64,000 nucleotides of DNA, from the NCBI GenBank assembly GCA_019739225.1, contig JAHHDT010000001.1, positions 682,001 through 746,000 of the forward strand, given 5' to 3'. Source of the stretch: Aquamicrobium sp. GTDB taxonomy: Bacteria; Pseudomonadota; Alphaproteobacteria; Rhizobiales; Rhizobiaceae. This document shows, piece after piece, positions 31,251 through 40,231 of the stretch. Each line of letters opens with the position of its first letter. Within the stretch, counting starts at the first letter, position 1. Made by a program: the position numbers and the translations under genes. Under the pieces are notes generated by a model, which had not been told where the DNA came from, did no database searches, and saw only the letters and a program-made list of their open reading frames with translations.

Positions 31251-32981
31251 ATGACGCGCTTTTCGGGATACTTCCCCATCCTTGGCTGGGCCGGTGACTA
31301 CAACCGGTCGGCGCTGGCCAGCGATCTGGTCGCCGCCATGATCGTAACGGTCATGCTGATTCCGCAGTCGCTGGCCTATGCCATGCTGGCGGGCCTGCCG
31401 CCGCAGGTGGGGCTCTATGCATCCATCCTGCCGCTCGTTGCCTACGCGGTCTTCGGCACCAGCCGCACGCTGGCGGTGGGACCAGTGGCAGTCGTTTCAC
31501 TGATGACGGCTACGGCCGTCGGCGAAGTGGCGGCGCAGGGAACCCAAGCCTACCTTGCCGCGGCCACGGTGCTTGCCCTGCTATCTGGAATGGCTCTCAT
31601 AGCCATGGGCCTTTTCCGGCTGGGCTTCGTCGCGAATTTCCTCAGCCACCCGGTGATTTCGGGTTTCATCACGGCGTCCGCGATCCTCATTGCCGCGGGA
31701 CAGCTCAAGCACCTGCTCGGCGTTTCCGCCGGCGGCCACACTCTGCCCGAAATTCTCGGCGGCATCGCGGGAGAGCTCGGATCGATAAACCCGTCAACCG
31801 TTGCACTCGGTGCTGCCGCGCTGGCCTTTCTGTATTTCGTCCGTCTGCGCCTGAAGCGGCTGCTCATCGGCGCCGGCCTGCGGCCACGCGCCGCCGACAT
31901 TGTCACGAAGGCGGGACCGGTTGTAGCCGTCGCCGCGACCATCCTGGCTGCCCATATTCTAGATCTAGGCTCGAGGGGCGTCGCACTCGTCGGTGTCATC
32001 CCGCAGGGCCTCCCGGCCCCGACCGTGCCGGTTTTCGACTTTGACCTGGTGCGAACCCTGGCAGCCCCGGCCCTGCTCATCAGTCTGATCGGCTTTGTCG
32101 AATCCGTATCGGTGGCGCAGACGCTCGCGACCAAGCGCCGGCAGCGCATATTTCCCGACCAGGAACTTATCGGATTGGGTGCGGCAAACATCGCAGCGGC
32201 CGTGTCGTCGGGCTATCCGGTGACAGGCGGCTTCGCCCGCTCCGTCGTCAACTTCGACGCAGGTGCCGAAACGCAGGCGGCCGGCATCTTCACCGCCGTC
32301 TCGATAGCACTGGCCACGCTGTTCCTCACACCGCTGCTCACCGACCTGCCGCAGGCGACGCTTGCCGCGACCATCATCGTGGCCGTTCTCTCCCTCGTCG
32401 ATCTCGGCGCGATCCGCCGTGTCTGGATCTATTCGAAGGCTGATTTCTCGGCGATGGCGGCAACGGTTGCCGGCACGCTCTTTCTCGGCGTCGAGGTCGG
32501 CATCGTCATGGGCGTGGGACTGTCGCTGGTGCTGCATCTCTACCGCACGTCGCGCCCCCACATGGCCGTGGTTGGCCAGGTCGCGGGCACCGAGCATTTT
32601 CGCAACATCGAGCGGCATGAGGTCGTCACTTGCCAGGACGTGCTGTCCGTGCGCGTCGACGAAAGCCTCTATTTCGCCAACAGCCGCTATCTGGAGGATC
32701 GCATCGCCGAGCTGGTCGCCCAGCGCCCGCAGCTTCGCCACGTCGTGCTGATGTGCTCGGCGGTCAATGCCATCGACGCCTCGGCACTCGAAAGCCTCGA
32801 AGAAATCAACCGTCGGCTGCACGATGGTGGAATCACGTTGCACCTGTCCGAGGTCAAGGGTCCCGTCATGGACCGTCTCAAGCGGTCGCATTTCCTGGAC
32901 GAGCTCCAGGGTGGCGTGTTCCTCAGCCAGTACGAGGCGATGGCGCAGCTTCAGTGCGAGCGGGAACCCGTGCCTGCCTGA
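31251..32981 (+). CDS. SulP-family anion permease with STAS domain
   Basis: A 576-residue protein. The membrane part has about 12 segments with MLIPQSLAYAMLAGLPPQVG near 35 and SGYPVTGGFARSVVNFDAGA near 325, and a cytoplasmic STAS domain covers about 440-550 (LSVRVDESLYFANSRYLEDR; VLMCSAVNAIDASALESLEE). SulP proteins carry sulfate, bicarbonate or dicarboxylates. Thirty bases after the YeeE pair and in the same direction, it probably handles sulfate or sulfite from persulfide oxidation. A strong terminator follows. Confidence 0.92.
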   Translation: MTRFSGYFPILGWAGDYNRSALASDLVAAMIVTVMLIPQSLAYAMLAGLPPQVGLYASILPLVAYAVFGTSRTLAVGPVAVVSLMTATAVGEVAAQGTQAYLAAATVLALLSGMALIAMGLFRLGFVANFLSHPVISGFITASAILIAAGQLKHLLGVSAGGHTLPEILGGIAGELGSINPSTVALGAAALAFLYFVRLRLKRLLIGAGLRPRAADIVTKAGPVVAVAATILAAHILDLGSRGVALVGVIPQGLPAPTVPVFDFDLVRTLAAPALLISLIGFVESVSVAQTLATKRRQRIFPDQELIGLGAANIAAAVSSGYPVTGGFARSVVNFDAGAETQAAGIFTAVSIALATLFLTPLLTDLPQATLAATIIVAVLSLVDLGAIRRVWIYSKADFSAMAATVAGTLFLGVEVGIVMGVGLSLVLHLYRTSRPHMAVVGQVAGTEHFRNIERHEVVTCQDVLSVRVDESLYFANSRYLEDRIAELVAQRPQLRHVVLMCSAVNAIDASALESLEEINRRLHDGGITLHLSEVKGPVMDRLKRSHFLDELQGGVFLSQYEAMAQLQCEREPVPA

Positions 32982-33011
32982 ACTGCAGGACAGCCTTGCA
33001 CCATTTCTGCA

Positions 33012-33041
33012 AAAAGGGCGCGGCCATGCCGCGCCCTTTTG
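33012..33041. terminator. Bidirectional Rho-independent terminator
   Basis: AAAAGGGCGCGG and CCGCGCCCTTTT form a 12-base stem around a short CCATG loop, with an A-run on the left and a T-run on the right. It serves both the sulfide operon and the convergent MFS gene. Confidence 0.9.
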
Positions 33042-33062
33042 TTTGTCGGCACCACGCCCGGC

Positions 33063-34265
33063 CTATTCGGCGGGTTGGCGAATGGGCGACCGGTTGCCCA
33101 GCGTGGCCTGTGTGAAGCCCAGCGCGATCACGGCACAGGCCGTGATGCCGATCACCATCGGCAGCGGGGAACCGTCGAAGAACACGCCAGCCACCGCCAT
33201 CGCGACGGCGCCGGTTGCGAAATGCAGCGTTCCCATAAGGGCCGAAGCTGTGCCTGCGATCTCGCCATGCTCTTCCATCGCCAGCACCGAGGTGGTCGGA
33301 ATCACGAGGCCGAGGAAGCCGTATCCGAAGAACAGGAACGTCGACATCACCCACAGCGACTGCAGGCCGCTCGCCATCACCGCCAGCATGGCCACCATGA
33401 TCGTCGCATAGGCCGCAACCGCCACCCGCACCACGCGGCGCAGGCCAAATCGTTCGGTGAGCGTCCCGGTCAGTTGCGACATGGCAAAGAAGGCCACCGC
33501 GTTCATCGAGAAGAACAGGCTGTAGAGCGTGGGCGTCAGTCCGTAGTGATTGATGAGCACGAAGGACGAATTCGACAGATAAACGAAGAAGCTCGAAATA
33601 CCGAAACCACCGATCAGGCTCAGGCCGACGAAGGAGCGGTCGCGCAGGAGGTAGCGATAGCCGGCGATGGTGCCGCGGAACGAGCTGCCGACGCGATGCG
33701 CGGGTGGCCGCGTTTCCCGAAGCGCGCCGATCATCAGCACGACACCGATCGCCGCTGCGAGCGTCACGGCCCAGAAGATCGCCCGCCAGCCGAAGCTCTC
33801 GATGATGATGCTGCCGACCAGCGGCGCCAGGATCGGAGAGATCGAGAAGACCAGCATCAGCAGCGACATCAGGCGTGCGGCTTCGACGCCGGTATGCAGG
33901 TCGCGCACTACCGCGCGCGGCACCACCATGCCGGCCGACGCGCCCAGCCCCTGTATGAAGCGGAATGCGATCAGCCAGCTGATATCGACAGCCAGCGCCG
34001 CGCCGACACTGCCGATGGCAAACAGCACGAGGCTGAAATAGAGTGGCGCCTTGCGCCCCATCATGTCCGAGATCGGTCCGATGATGATCTGGCCGAAGCC
34101 CATCGACAGGAAGAAGACGAGAAGACTCATCTGCACGGGCACCGTACCGGCGCCCAGATCCTCGCCGATCGTCGGCAGTGCCGGCAGGTACATGTCGATG
34201 GCGAACGGGCCGATGGCCGTCAGCAGCCCGAGCACGAGCGCGAGCCGGATAAAGGAGAATTGCAT
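33063..34265 (-). CDS. Bcr/CflA-family MFS multidrug efflux transporter
   Basis: A 400-residue transporter with 12 membrane segments. It shows the Bcr/CflA hallmarks IGPFAIDMYLPALPTIGEDL near 18, a loop 2-3 GPISDMMGRKAPL motif near 64, and GASAGMVVPRAVVRDLHTG near 105. It exports drugs such as bicyclomycin or sulfonamides by proton antiport; the substrate here is unknown. Divergent from a TetR regulator, with a perfect palindrome in the gap. Confidence 0.93.
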   Translation of the reverse strand: MQFSFIRLALVLGLLTAIGPFAIDMYLPALPTIGEDLGAGTVPVQMSLLVFFLSMGFGQIIIGPISDMMGRKAPLYFSLVLFAIGSVGAALAVDISWLIAFRFIQGLGASAGMVVPRAVVRDLHTGVEAARLMSLLMLVFSISPILAPLVGSIIIESFGWRAIFWAVTLAAAIGVVLMIGALRETRPPAHRVGSSFRGTIAGYRYLLRDRSFVGLSLIGGFGISSFFVYLSNSSFVLINHYGLTPTLYSLFFSMNAVAFFAMSQLTGTLTERFGLRRVVRVAVAAYATIMVAMLAVMASGLQSLWVMSTFLFFGYGFLGLVIPTTSVLAMEEHGEIAGTASALMGTLHFATGAVAMAVAGVFFDGSPLPMVIGITACAVIALGFTQATLGNRSPIRQPAE

Positions 34266-34369
34266 TGTCTAGCTCTTTCGAAGATGGCGGCGGCAGGCCC
34301 GTCGCATCGGGAGGTTGAACGGAAGCGCGGCCTCCCCCCGCTGCAGCCTCCGTCGCGTAAGTCAAGATT

Positions 34370-34389
34370 TTTAGACAGTGTTGTCTAAA
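34370..34389. promoter_or_regulatory. TTAGACA-N4-TGTCTAA palindrome, TetR operator candidate
   Basis: A 20-base inverted repeat lies between the MFS exporter and the TetR gene, 27 bases before the TetR start codon. This is the classical place and size for a TetR repressor site controlling both genes. A half-like TTGTCTAG occurs again beside the MFS start at 34266. Confidence 0.7.
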
Positions 34390-34415
34390 TCGTCAACCAG
34401 CTCTATATAGAAATC

Positions 34416-35063
34416 ATGCCGCCAGTGATCGCTCCTGACACGCTCCCGCCACGCGGACACGCCGCCAAACGCCACTCCATGATCGAGGCGGCGGCGACCG
34501 TCTTCTGCCGCGAAGGCTTCGCCGGAGCCAATATCGACCTGATCGCCGCTGAAGCCGGCGTTTCGAGGCAGACGGTCTACAATCACCACCGCGACAAGGA
34601 GAGCCTGCTGGTTGCGGTGGTCCGCGAGATCACCGAACGCTGCAACGCCAGGGCGTTCTCCGTGCTGGCGACCTTCCCCGACCATCCTCGGGATCTGCAG
34701 GCCGATCTCACCGCATTTGCCATTCGCCTCAACCGCAACTGTCTTTGCGACCGCGACGGCCGCTTCCTGCGGCGGCTCCTGCAGAACGAGGGCGAGCGCT
34801 ATCCGGAGCTTTTCTCCGACTGGCGCGAGAATGGCCCTGCCCGCGTGTGGGACGCGCTTGCCGCCCGTTTCGCGCGCCTCGCCCATGCCGGCTGGCTGGA
34901 GATCGACGATCCGGACGCCGCCGCCCGGCAGTTTCTGGCACTGACCAGCTCTGACCTGCAACTGCCCCTGATCTTCGGAGACAGGCTTTCGGAGGACGAT
35001 CTGGAACAGACTTCGGCCCGCGCGGTACGCATGTTCCTGAGGGCCTACGCCCGCCGAAACTGA
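34416..35063 (+). CDS. TetR-family transcriptional repressor
   Basis: A 215-residue regulator. The N-terminal helix-turn-helix (about residues 20-65) reads IDLIAAEAGVSRQTVYNHHR; the C-terminal ligand domain has AefR-like features (TAFAIRLNRNCLCDRDGRFL). It most likely represses itself and the divergent MFS efflux gene until the exported compound binds. Confidence 0.92.
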   Translation: MPPVIAPDTLPPRGHAAKRHSMIEAAATVFCREGFAGANIDLIAAEAGVSRQTVYNHHRDKESLLVAVVREITERCNARAFSVLATFPDHPRDLQADLTAFAIRLNRNCLCDRDGRFLRRLLQNEGERYPELFSDWRENGPARVWDALAARFARLAHAGWLEIDDPDAAARQFLALTSSDLQLPLIFGDRLSEDDLEQTSARAVRMFLRAYARRN

Positions 35064-35174
35064 ACCCTTTCCGAGTTTCCCACTCGCCCGGACGCTGCGT
35101 TACGCTATATGCGGTTTACGCGCGCCCCAAGCTTGATTACACCTTTGCCGTTCGATTCAGGGAAACCCGGCCCC

Positions 35175-35735
35175 ATGGCTGACGACCACATCCGCTATGA
35201 CATCCTCACCCAGGAGGCGCTGCGCGGCGTTATGCGCAAAGTGCTGGGCGAGGTCGCGCGGACTGGCCTGCCGGGCAACCATCATTTCTTCATCACGTTC
35301 CTGACCGGCGCGCCCGGTGTCCGGGTCTCGAGCCGGTTGCGGGAACGGTACCCCGAACAGATGACAATCGTGCTTCAGTTCCAGTACTGGGACCTGAAAG
35401 TCACCGATTCCGGTTTCGAGGTCGGCCTGTCGTTCTCGGACGTGCCCGAAAAGCTCGAAATCCCTTATTCCGCCGTGCGCGGCTTCTACGATCCCTCGGT
35501 CAATTTCGAACTCGAATTCTACGTCGAGCAGCCGGCCGAAGACGAAGAAACCGACCTGGAAGAAGCGCCGACTTCAGAGGCTGCGGAACCGCCTGTGGCG
35601 GTGATCGGCGGCAAGAAGGCCGAGAAGAAACGCAAGGAGCCCGAGCCTGTGGCGGGCGACGACGGCGCGGAGGAAGACAAGGAACCGGCAAAATCGGCCG
35701 ATGTCGTTTCTCTGGACGCGTTCCGCAAGAAATAA
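35175..35735 (+). CDS. sspB: ClpXP adaptor SspB (alphaproteobacterial form)
   Basis: A 186-residue protein; the ATG at 35175 begins MADDHIRYDILTQEALRGVM. Residues 1-125 form the SspB substrate-binding domain (HHFFITFLTGAPGV, LQFQYWDLKVTDSGFEVGLS, VRGFYDPSVNFELEF). A long acidic, Lys/Glu-rich linker follows, ending in DVVSLDAFRKK, the ClpX-docking tail. It delivers ssrA-tagged proteins to ClpXP; the matching tmRNA is in this window. DUF4169 and a ribbon-helix-helix gene follow. Confidence 0.95.
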   Translation: MADDHIRYDILTQEALRGVMRKVLGEVARTGLPGNHHFFITFLTGAPGVRVSSRLRERYPEQMTIVLQFQYWDLKVTDSGFEVGLSFSDVPEKLEIPYSAVRGFYDPSVNFELEFYVEQPAEDEETDLEEAPTSEAAEPPVAVIGGKKAEKKRKEPEPVAGDDGAEEDKEPAKSADVVSLDAFRKK

Positions 35736-35740
35736 GCCCG

Positions 35741-35938
35741 ATGGCAGAGATCGTAAGCCTCCGCATGGCGCGCAAGCAAAAGGCGCGCAGCGAGAAGGAA
35801 CGAGCGGCCGAGCAAAACCGCATCCGTTACGGCACAACGAAGGCGGAGCGCCAGGCAAGCCGGGCCAAGAGCGAGCGCGAGGAGGCCGCGCACGAAGGGC
35901 ATCGTCGCGAACGGTCCAGGCCGGACGGTGAGCGGTGA
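35741..35938 (+). CDS. DUF4169 small basic protein
   Basis: A 65-residue, highly charged, probably helical protein starting MAEIVSLRMARKQKARSEKE, the DUF4169 pattern. It begins five bases after sspB and its stop overlaps the GTG of the next gene. Function unknown; its fixed place after sspB suggests a link to proteolysis. Confidence 0.88.
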   Translation: MAEIVSLRMARKQKARSEKERAAEQNRIRYGTTKAERQASRAKSEREEAAHEGHRRERSRPDGER

Positions 35939-36153
35939 CTTCGGTCGTCAAACGCTCGGTGTCGATCAGGGGGCACCGCACCAGCTTCTCGATCGAACAG
36001 CCCTTTTACGACGAACTGCACAACATCGCCGACAAGCGCGGTTTGCCGCTCGCACGCCTCGTTGGCGAGATAGACGAAGCGCGACCGCGCAGCACGAATC
36101 TCTCGTCCGCATTGCGGCTGTTCGTGCTTGAAGCGCTCAGGGCGCGAGCCTGA
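35935..36153 (+). CDS. Ribbon-helix-helix domain protein
   Basis: A 72-residue protein from a GTG at 35935 that overlaps the DUF4169 stop. KRSVSIRGHRTSFSIEQPFY and LVGEIDEARPRSTNLSSALR match the RHH_4 family, a dimeric DNA-binding or protein-binding fold. Probably a regulator acting with its operon neighbours; target unknown. Confidence 0.88.
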   Translation: MTSVVKRSVSIRGHRTSFSIEQPFYDELHNIADKRGLPLARLVGEIDEARPRSTNLSSALRLFVLEALRARA

Positions 36154-36179
36154 ACCGCGATTGACGTGGATTGTCAGCG

Positions 36180-39100
36180 CTACTCGTCGAACAACCGCAT
36201 CAGCCCGTCGATCGAGAGATTTCCTTCCGAAAATACGCCCGGCGTTGCACTCGGTTGTTCGGCCGACGAACGCGGTGCCGGTCGGGGGGTGACATCGACG
36301 ACCGGCGGCGGCTGAAGCGGTTGGCGCTCTATCCTGTCGGGATCGGCAGGCTCGGCCGGAGTTTCGCGCGCGCCCAGCAACGCCTCGACCTCGTTGCGCA
36401 ACCGCTCGTCTTCCGCGCGCCGGCGTTCTTCGGCCTCGCTTCGCGATTGCTCTTCCAGGCGCCGACGTTCGGCTTCCTGTTCCTGCTGCCTCGCTTCCTC
36501 GTCCGCGCGACGCTGTACTTCGGCCTCCTCTGCGGCCCGACGTTGTTCCTCGGCGGCCCGCTCCAGCTCCTCTGCCCGACGCGCATCTTCTTCCGCCGCG
36601 CGCTTGTCCGCTTCCTCATCGAGCAGCCGCAGCTCGCGGGCCCGCCGCTCGGTTTCTTCGGCTTCCCGGCGCGCTTCTTCGGCCGCGCGACCGCGTTCGT
36701 CGGAAAGGGCGGCGTAGTAACGTGCCTCCCGACGATGACGCTGCTTTTCGAGCAGAGCCGCCTGCATCGCTTCAACCCGCTGCTGTTCCAGTTCCAGTGC
36801 GCGCTGGGTCAGGAATTGCGCCAGGGGTTCCGTATCGACCAGGACGCCGATGTCATCCAGCGGCCCGGCGGCAATGAAACGCACGGCAGGGTCCGACCCG
36901 ACCAGCGCCTCGACGCCCGGCTTGAAGGTGAGCGTCGTCTCCGCGCCGACCGTTTGCGCGCCGATGTCCGCGCGGACTTCCCCGGCTAGCGTGGCCTCAC
37001 CGGTCTCGAGCCGCAGCGGCGGCGCGCGCACCGCGCCGTTGGCGACGGTGAAGGCGAGCTCGGCGCGATCCGCGCGGAACGTTCCCTGCCGCACCATATC
37101 CGTCGCGAAATCGGCAACTGCGGCCGCATCGATCTCCGGTCCGATCCTGTCGGCCTGCTCCAGAAGCGCGGCGAAAACCTGCGGCGCGACGCCTTCGACT
37201 GCGACGTCGCTCACAGCTACGGTGCCGGAGCCCGCAAGCGCGGAAATGACAGCGTCGACCGACTTGCCGCTGGCTGTCAGCGTTGCCGTCAGATCCGCCG
37301 TGCCATCGAGCCCGATTTCGCCGAGAATGTCCGCGACCTCTGCACCGTCCAGTTTCAGTTGACCGGAAAGAAGGCCGGTACCTGCGTCATTCCTGAAGTC
37401 GACAAGCCCGGAGATCGTACCGCCGTAAACACGCGCTCGCGCGTCGGAAAGCGCGACCCCGTCCGTGCCGATCCGAAGTTTCATTCGCGCATCATTTGCC
37501 TCGGCGAGCCAGCCGGCATGCAGGCGCTCGACCGCGAGTTCGAGTTCGGCGGTAAACGGCGTCGCCATACGCTGGGCAAATGGCGCGGACGGCCAGCTTT
37601 CGCCGTCACCCTCGAGCGCCGCCCCCCCTGTCGCCAGTTCCGCGACTGTCGCGAGGTCGAACGACTGCAGCGCCAGCGAACCGGTCAGGTGGGGCAGCCC
37701 GTCCCGCATCTGCGCGTTGACATCACCGCTCAACCTGGAGCCGGCCACCTCCCCCTCAACGCCCGACAGGACGAACACGCCGCCATCCAGATCCAGCTTG
37801 GCCGACACGTTCACCGGCAGGCCCATCGCTGCGCCGGGCAGAACGATGCCTCCGGTCACCAGCCAGGGTTCGAGATCATCCGCCGTCACTGTCAGGTCAC
37901 CCGAAGCGGCTAGCCCTTCTCCGGCCGTGCCTGCCTGCCCCGCATAGACCAGCTCAAATCCTTCGCCGTTGAAGGCAAGGCGCGCAGGTCCGCCCTCCGC
38001 CGGAACACCGTTGAAGCGCAGCGCCATCTCGCCGGCCCCGACAATGCCCAGCGGCAGCACTGGCAGGCCGAGATGGGCGTAGAGCGCCTGCGCGTCGTCG
38101 TTGCGCGCAGTCAACTCCAGCGCCATCGGCATGCGTTCCAGCGCTTGCCGCAGGTCGCGAGCAGAGGCCGTCAGCGAAAATTCCGTACCGCCCGCCTCCC
38201 CGGTCGCGCTCAACGCAAGACCGTTGGTGCCATCGCCGCTTGCGGCCGAACTTGTAACGATGCGGATCGAGGCATCTTCCAGCAGGCCTGGGAACGACGC
38301 CGCGCGCTCCGCGACCTCCGAAGCAATGCGGCTTTGCGGGAAGCGCTCAGCCAATGCCGCAGCCAGCGGCTCAAGGTCCGCGGCGATCACCGTCGCATCG
38401 AGATTGCCGGCCGGATCTGTTTCAAGATCCTTGATCGAGCCGGTCGCGCTGATATTGGCGCCTGCAAGTCCGCCGACCGCCAGGCGGTCGATCTCCAGCC
38501 GCCCGTCCTTGAGACGCAGCGCGGTATCGAGCGTTTCGGCCGTCATGCCGGCGGCGGTAACTGGCCCGGCCTCGATTTCGAAGGTGAGATCGCGGTCCGC
38601 GAGCCGCGTGCGCCCGCCATTGCTGACGAACAGCGAGGCGAACGCCGTCATGCCCTCCACATCCAGCCTGTCACCGTTGAGCCGCAAGGTCATCGACGGT
38701 TTCTGGTCGACAGGCGTGAGGCTGTCGACCTCGCCGCGGAACTTCGCACCACCGAGCACCAGTTCCAGGTTGCGAAAGAGCTGGCGTTCGCGGTTGAGCT
38801 TGACGTCCGCGCTGAAACCGGCCGCTGGGAGCCGGCGGACGGCTTCGTCGACGTCCTTCGCAAGCCAGGCGGCAAAACCGGACGGCTGCGCGACGGCCAG
38901 CAACAGCGAGCCTTCGAAATCCAGCTCGTCACCGACGATCAGGTCGCCGCTCGCCTCCAGCGTCGCGCGGCCCGGCAGCGTGGCACCCAACGACCCGACC
39001 GACCAGCCGGCTTCCGAAGGCTCGGCCGACAGATGCACGTCCCGGATCGTCGTGTCGCCAGCGACGATGGCCGGCAGCTTCACCGCGACCCGGCCGGGGA

Positions 39101-40151
39101 TCTGAGGCCGCGGCATATCGAGCAGGAACTCGTGCAGCGCCGTCAGCCGTTGCTCGAGGTCGATGCCGGCCGCGCTTTCCGCGCCCGCTGCATCCTCGAA
39201 CCTGATCTGCGCGCCATCGGCGGTGATGTCGAAACGTGGTTCGGCGCCAAGCGCGAACCGGGCAGATCCCTCCGCCGTATAGGGATCTTCCAAGGGTCCG
39301 GTCGCGAAGCGGAACGTCTCCACATCGAGCGCTTCATGATCGAAGTCGAAACCGCCAGTCACGCGATAGGCCGGCGGAGGCGTCTCGGTCGTCTCGCTCT
39401 GGCCGTCCGCCTGCCGGGTCGCGGCATCGAGTTTGAAATCCCCTGCATAATGCATGCCGTCAGGGCCGATGCGAACGCTGCCGTCAGTCTCGAGCGACAC
39501 GGGATAACGCTCCGGAACGGCAGCGATGCGAAGCCGCATCCGCCCGTCCGCATCCGCCGAGCCCGTCGAGACCGACAGCGCCGTGCGCATGCCGTCGAGC
39601 CGCATCGAGCCGTCCATCCGCCAGGGACCGGTCAGCGCGCGCGCCGAGACGTCCGCGTTGATCTCCGTCAGGCTGTGCGTCCGGCCGCTTGAAGCGTGGC
39701 GCACATCGATCCTGCCTTCCGTGATTGTGAGCTTTTCGAGCGAGATATTGCCGGCCTCGACCGGCGAAGACGGGCGCACGGACCAGTCGATGGTCCCGTC
39801 CTCGGCCACGGCAATTGTTGCGGTTGGTCTGACGAGCCGCATATCGAAGATATGAAGCTCTCCGCGCATGAAGGGGGCGAGTTCGGCGTCCATGGAGAAG
39901 GTCTCGACCGTCATCGCCTCTTCGCCGGGCTCGACGCCGGCTACGACGACATCGGCGAAAGTCACCGAGGGAAATGGCAGCAGCCGCGCGCTGACGCTTC
40001 CCTCCACCTTCACCTCGCGCCCGAGGATGCGGCTTGCTTCACGTTCGAAATCGGCGCGGTAGCTGGTCCAGTCGACGAAGTAAGGCAACACCAGCGCCGC
40101 GGTCAGCACCAGTACGATCAACCCTCCTATGGCGACGAATAAACGGGCCAG
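36180..40151 (-). CDS. Large AsmA-family envelope protein
   Basis: About 1,323 residues. An N-terminal membrane anchor (FVAIGGLIVLVLTAALVLPY) precedes YFVDWTSYRADFEREASRIL and GREVKVEGSVSARLLPFPSV, the AsmA domain signature. The long body is beta-rich AsmA/TamB-like repeats, with an AsmA C-terminal domain near 900-1110. The last ~200 residues are a charged Arg/Glu/Ala coiled coil and a Pro-rich tail. AsmA-like proteins span the periplasm and move phospholipids to the outer membrane. The frame has no ATG or GTG at the head: TTG at 40121 would delete half the anchor, while CTG at 40151, with GGGAG seven bases upstream, restores the family's M-A-R-L-F-V start. Confidence 0.9.
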   Translation of the reverse strand: MARLFVAIGGLIVLVLTAALVLPYFVDWTSYRADFEREASRILGREVKVEGSVSARLLPFPSVTFADVVVAGVEPGEEAMTVETFSMDAELAPFMRGELHIFDMRLVRPTATIAVAEDGTIDWSVRPSSPVEAGNISLEKLTITEGRIDVRHASSGRTHSLTEINADVSARALTGPWRMDGSMRLDGMRTALSVSTGSADADGRMRLRIAAVPERYPVSLETDGSVRIGPDGMHYAGDFKLDAATRQADGQSETTETPPPAYRVTGGFDFDHEALDVETFRFATGPLEDPYTAEGSARFALGAEPRFDITADGAQIRFEDAAGAESAAGIDLEQRLTALHEFLLDMPRPQIPGRVAVKLPAIVAGDTTIRDVHLSAEPSEAGWSVGSLGATLPGRATLEASGDLIVGDELDFEGSLLLAVAQPSGFAAWLAKDVDEAVRRLPAAGFSADVKLNRERQLFRNLELVLGGAKFRGEVDSLTPVDQKPSMTLRLNGDRLDVEGMTAFASLFVSNGGRTRLADRDLTFEIEAGPVTAAGMTAETLDTALRLKDGRLEIDRLAVGGLAGANISATGSIKDLETDPAGNLDATVIAADLEPLAAALAERFPQSRIASEVAERAASFPGLLEDASIRIVTSSAASGDGTNGLALSATGEAGGTEFSLTASARDLRQALERMPMALELTARNDDAQALYAHLGLPVLPLGIVGAGEMALRFNGVPAEGGPARLAFNGEGFELVYAGQAGTAGEGLAASGDLTVTADDLEPWLVTGGIVLPGAAMGLPVNVSAKLDLDGGVFVLSGVEGEVAGSRLSGDVNAQMRDGLPHLTGSLALQSFDLATVAELATGGAALEGDGESWPSAPFAQRMATPFTAELELAVERLHAGWLAEANDARMKLRIGTDGVALSDARARVYGGTISGLVDFRNDAGTGLLSGQLKLDGAEVADILGEIGLDGTADLTATLTASGKSVDAVISALAGSGTVAVSDVAVEGVAPQVFAALLEQADRIGPEIDAAAVADFATDMVRQGTFRADRAELAFTVANGAVRAPPLRLETGEATLAGEVRADIGAQTVGAETTLTFKPGVEALVGSDPAVRFIAAGPLDDIGVLVDTEPLAQFLTQRALELEQQRVEAMQAALLEKQRHRREARYYAALSDERGRAAEEARREAEETERRARELRLLDEEADKRAAEEDARRAEELERAAEEQRRAAEEAEVQRRADEEARQQEQEAERRRLEEQSRSEAEERRRAEDERLRNEVEALLGARETPAEPADPDRIERQPLQPPPVVDVTPRPAPRSSAEQPSATPGVFSEGNLSIDGLMRLFDE

Positions 40152-40231
40152 TCTCTTTCTCCCGCCGGTTTCCCTAAGCCGCGGCGCAGTCTAGCTGCAC
40201 TACGGTGTCGATAAAGTGGCAATTGCCGAGG

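Noticed and set aside
24397-32981. Genomic island or transposon carrying the ars and sulfide genes
   Set aside because: No integrase, transposase, tRNA junction or flanking direct repeats; base composition matches the surroundings apart from operator patches.
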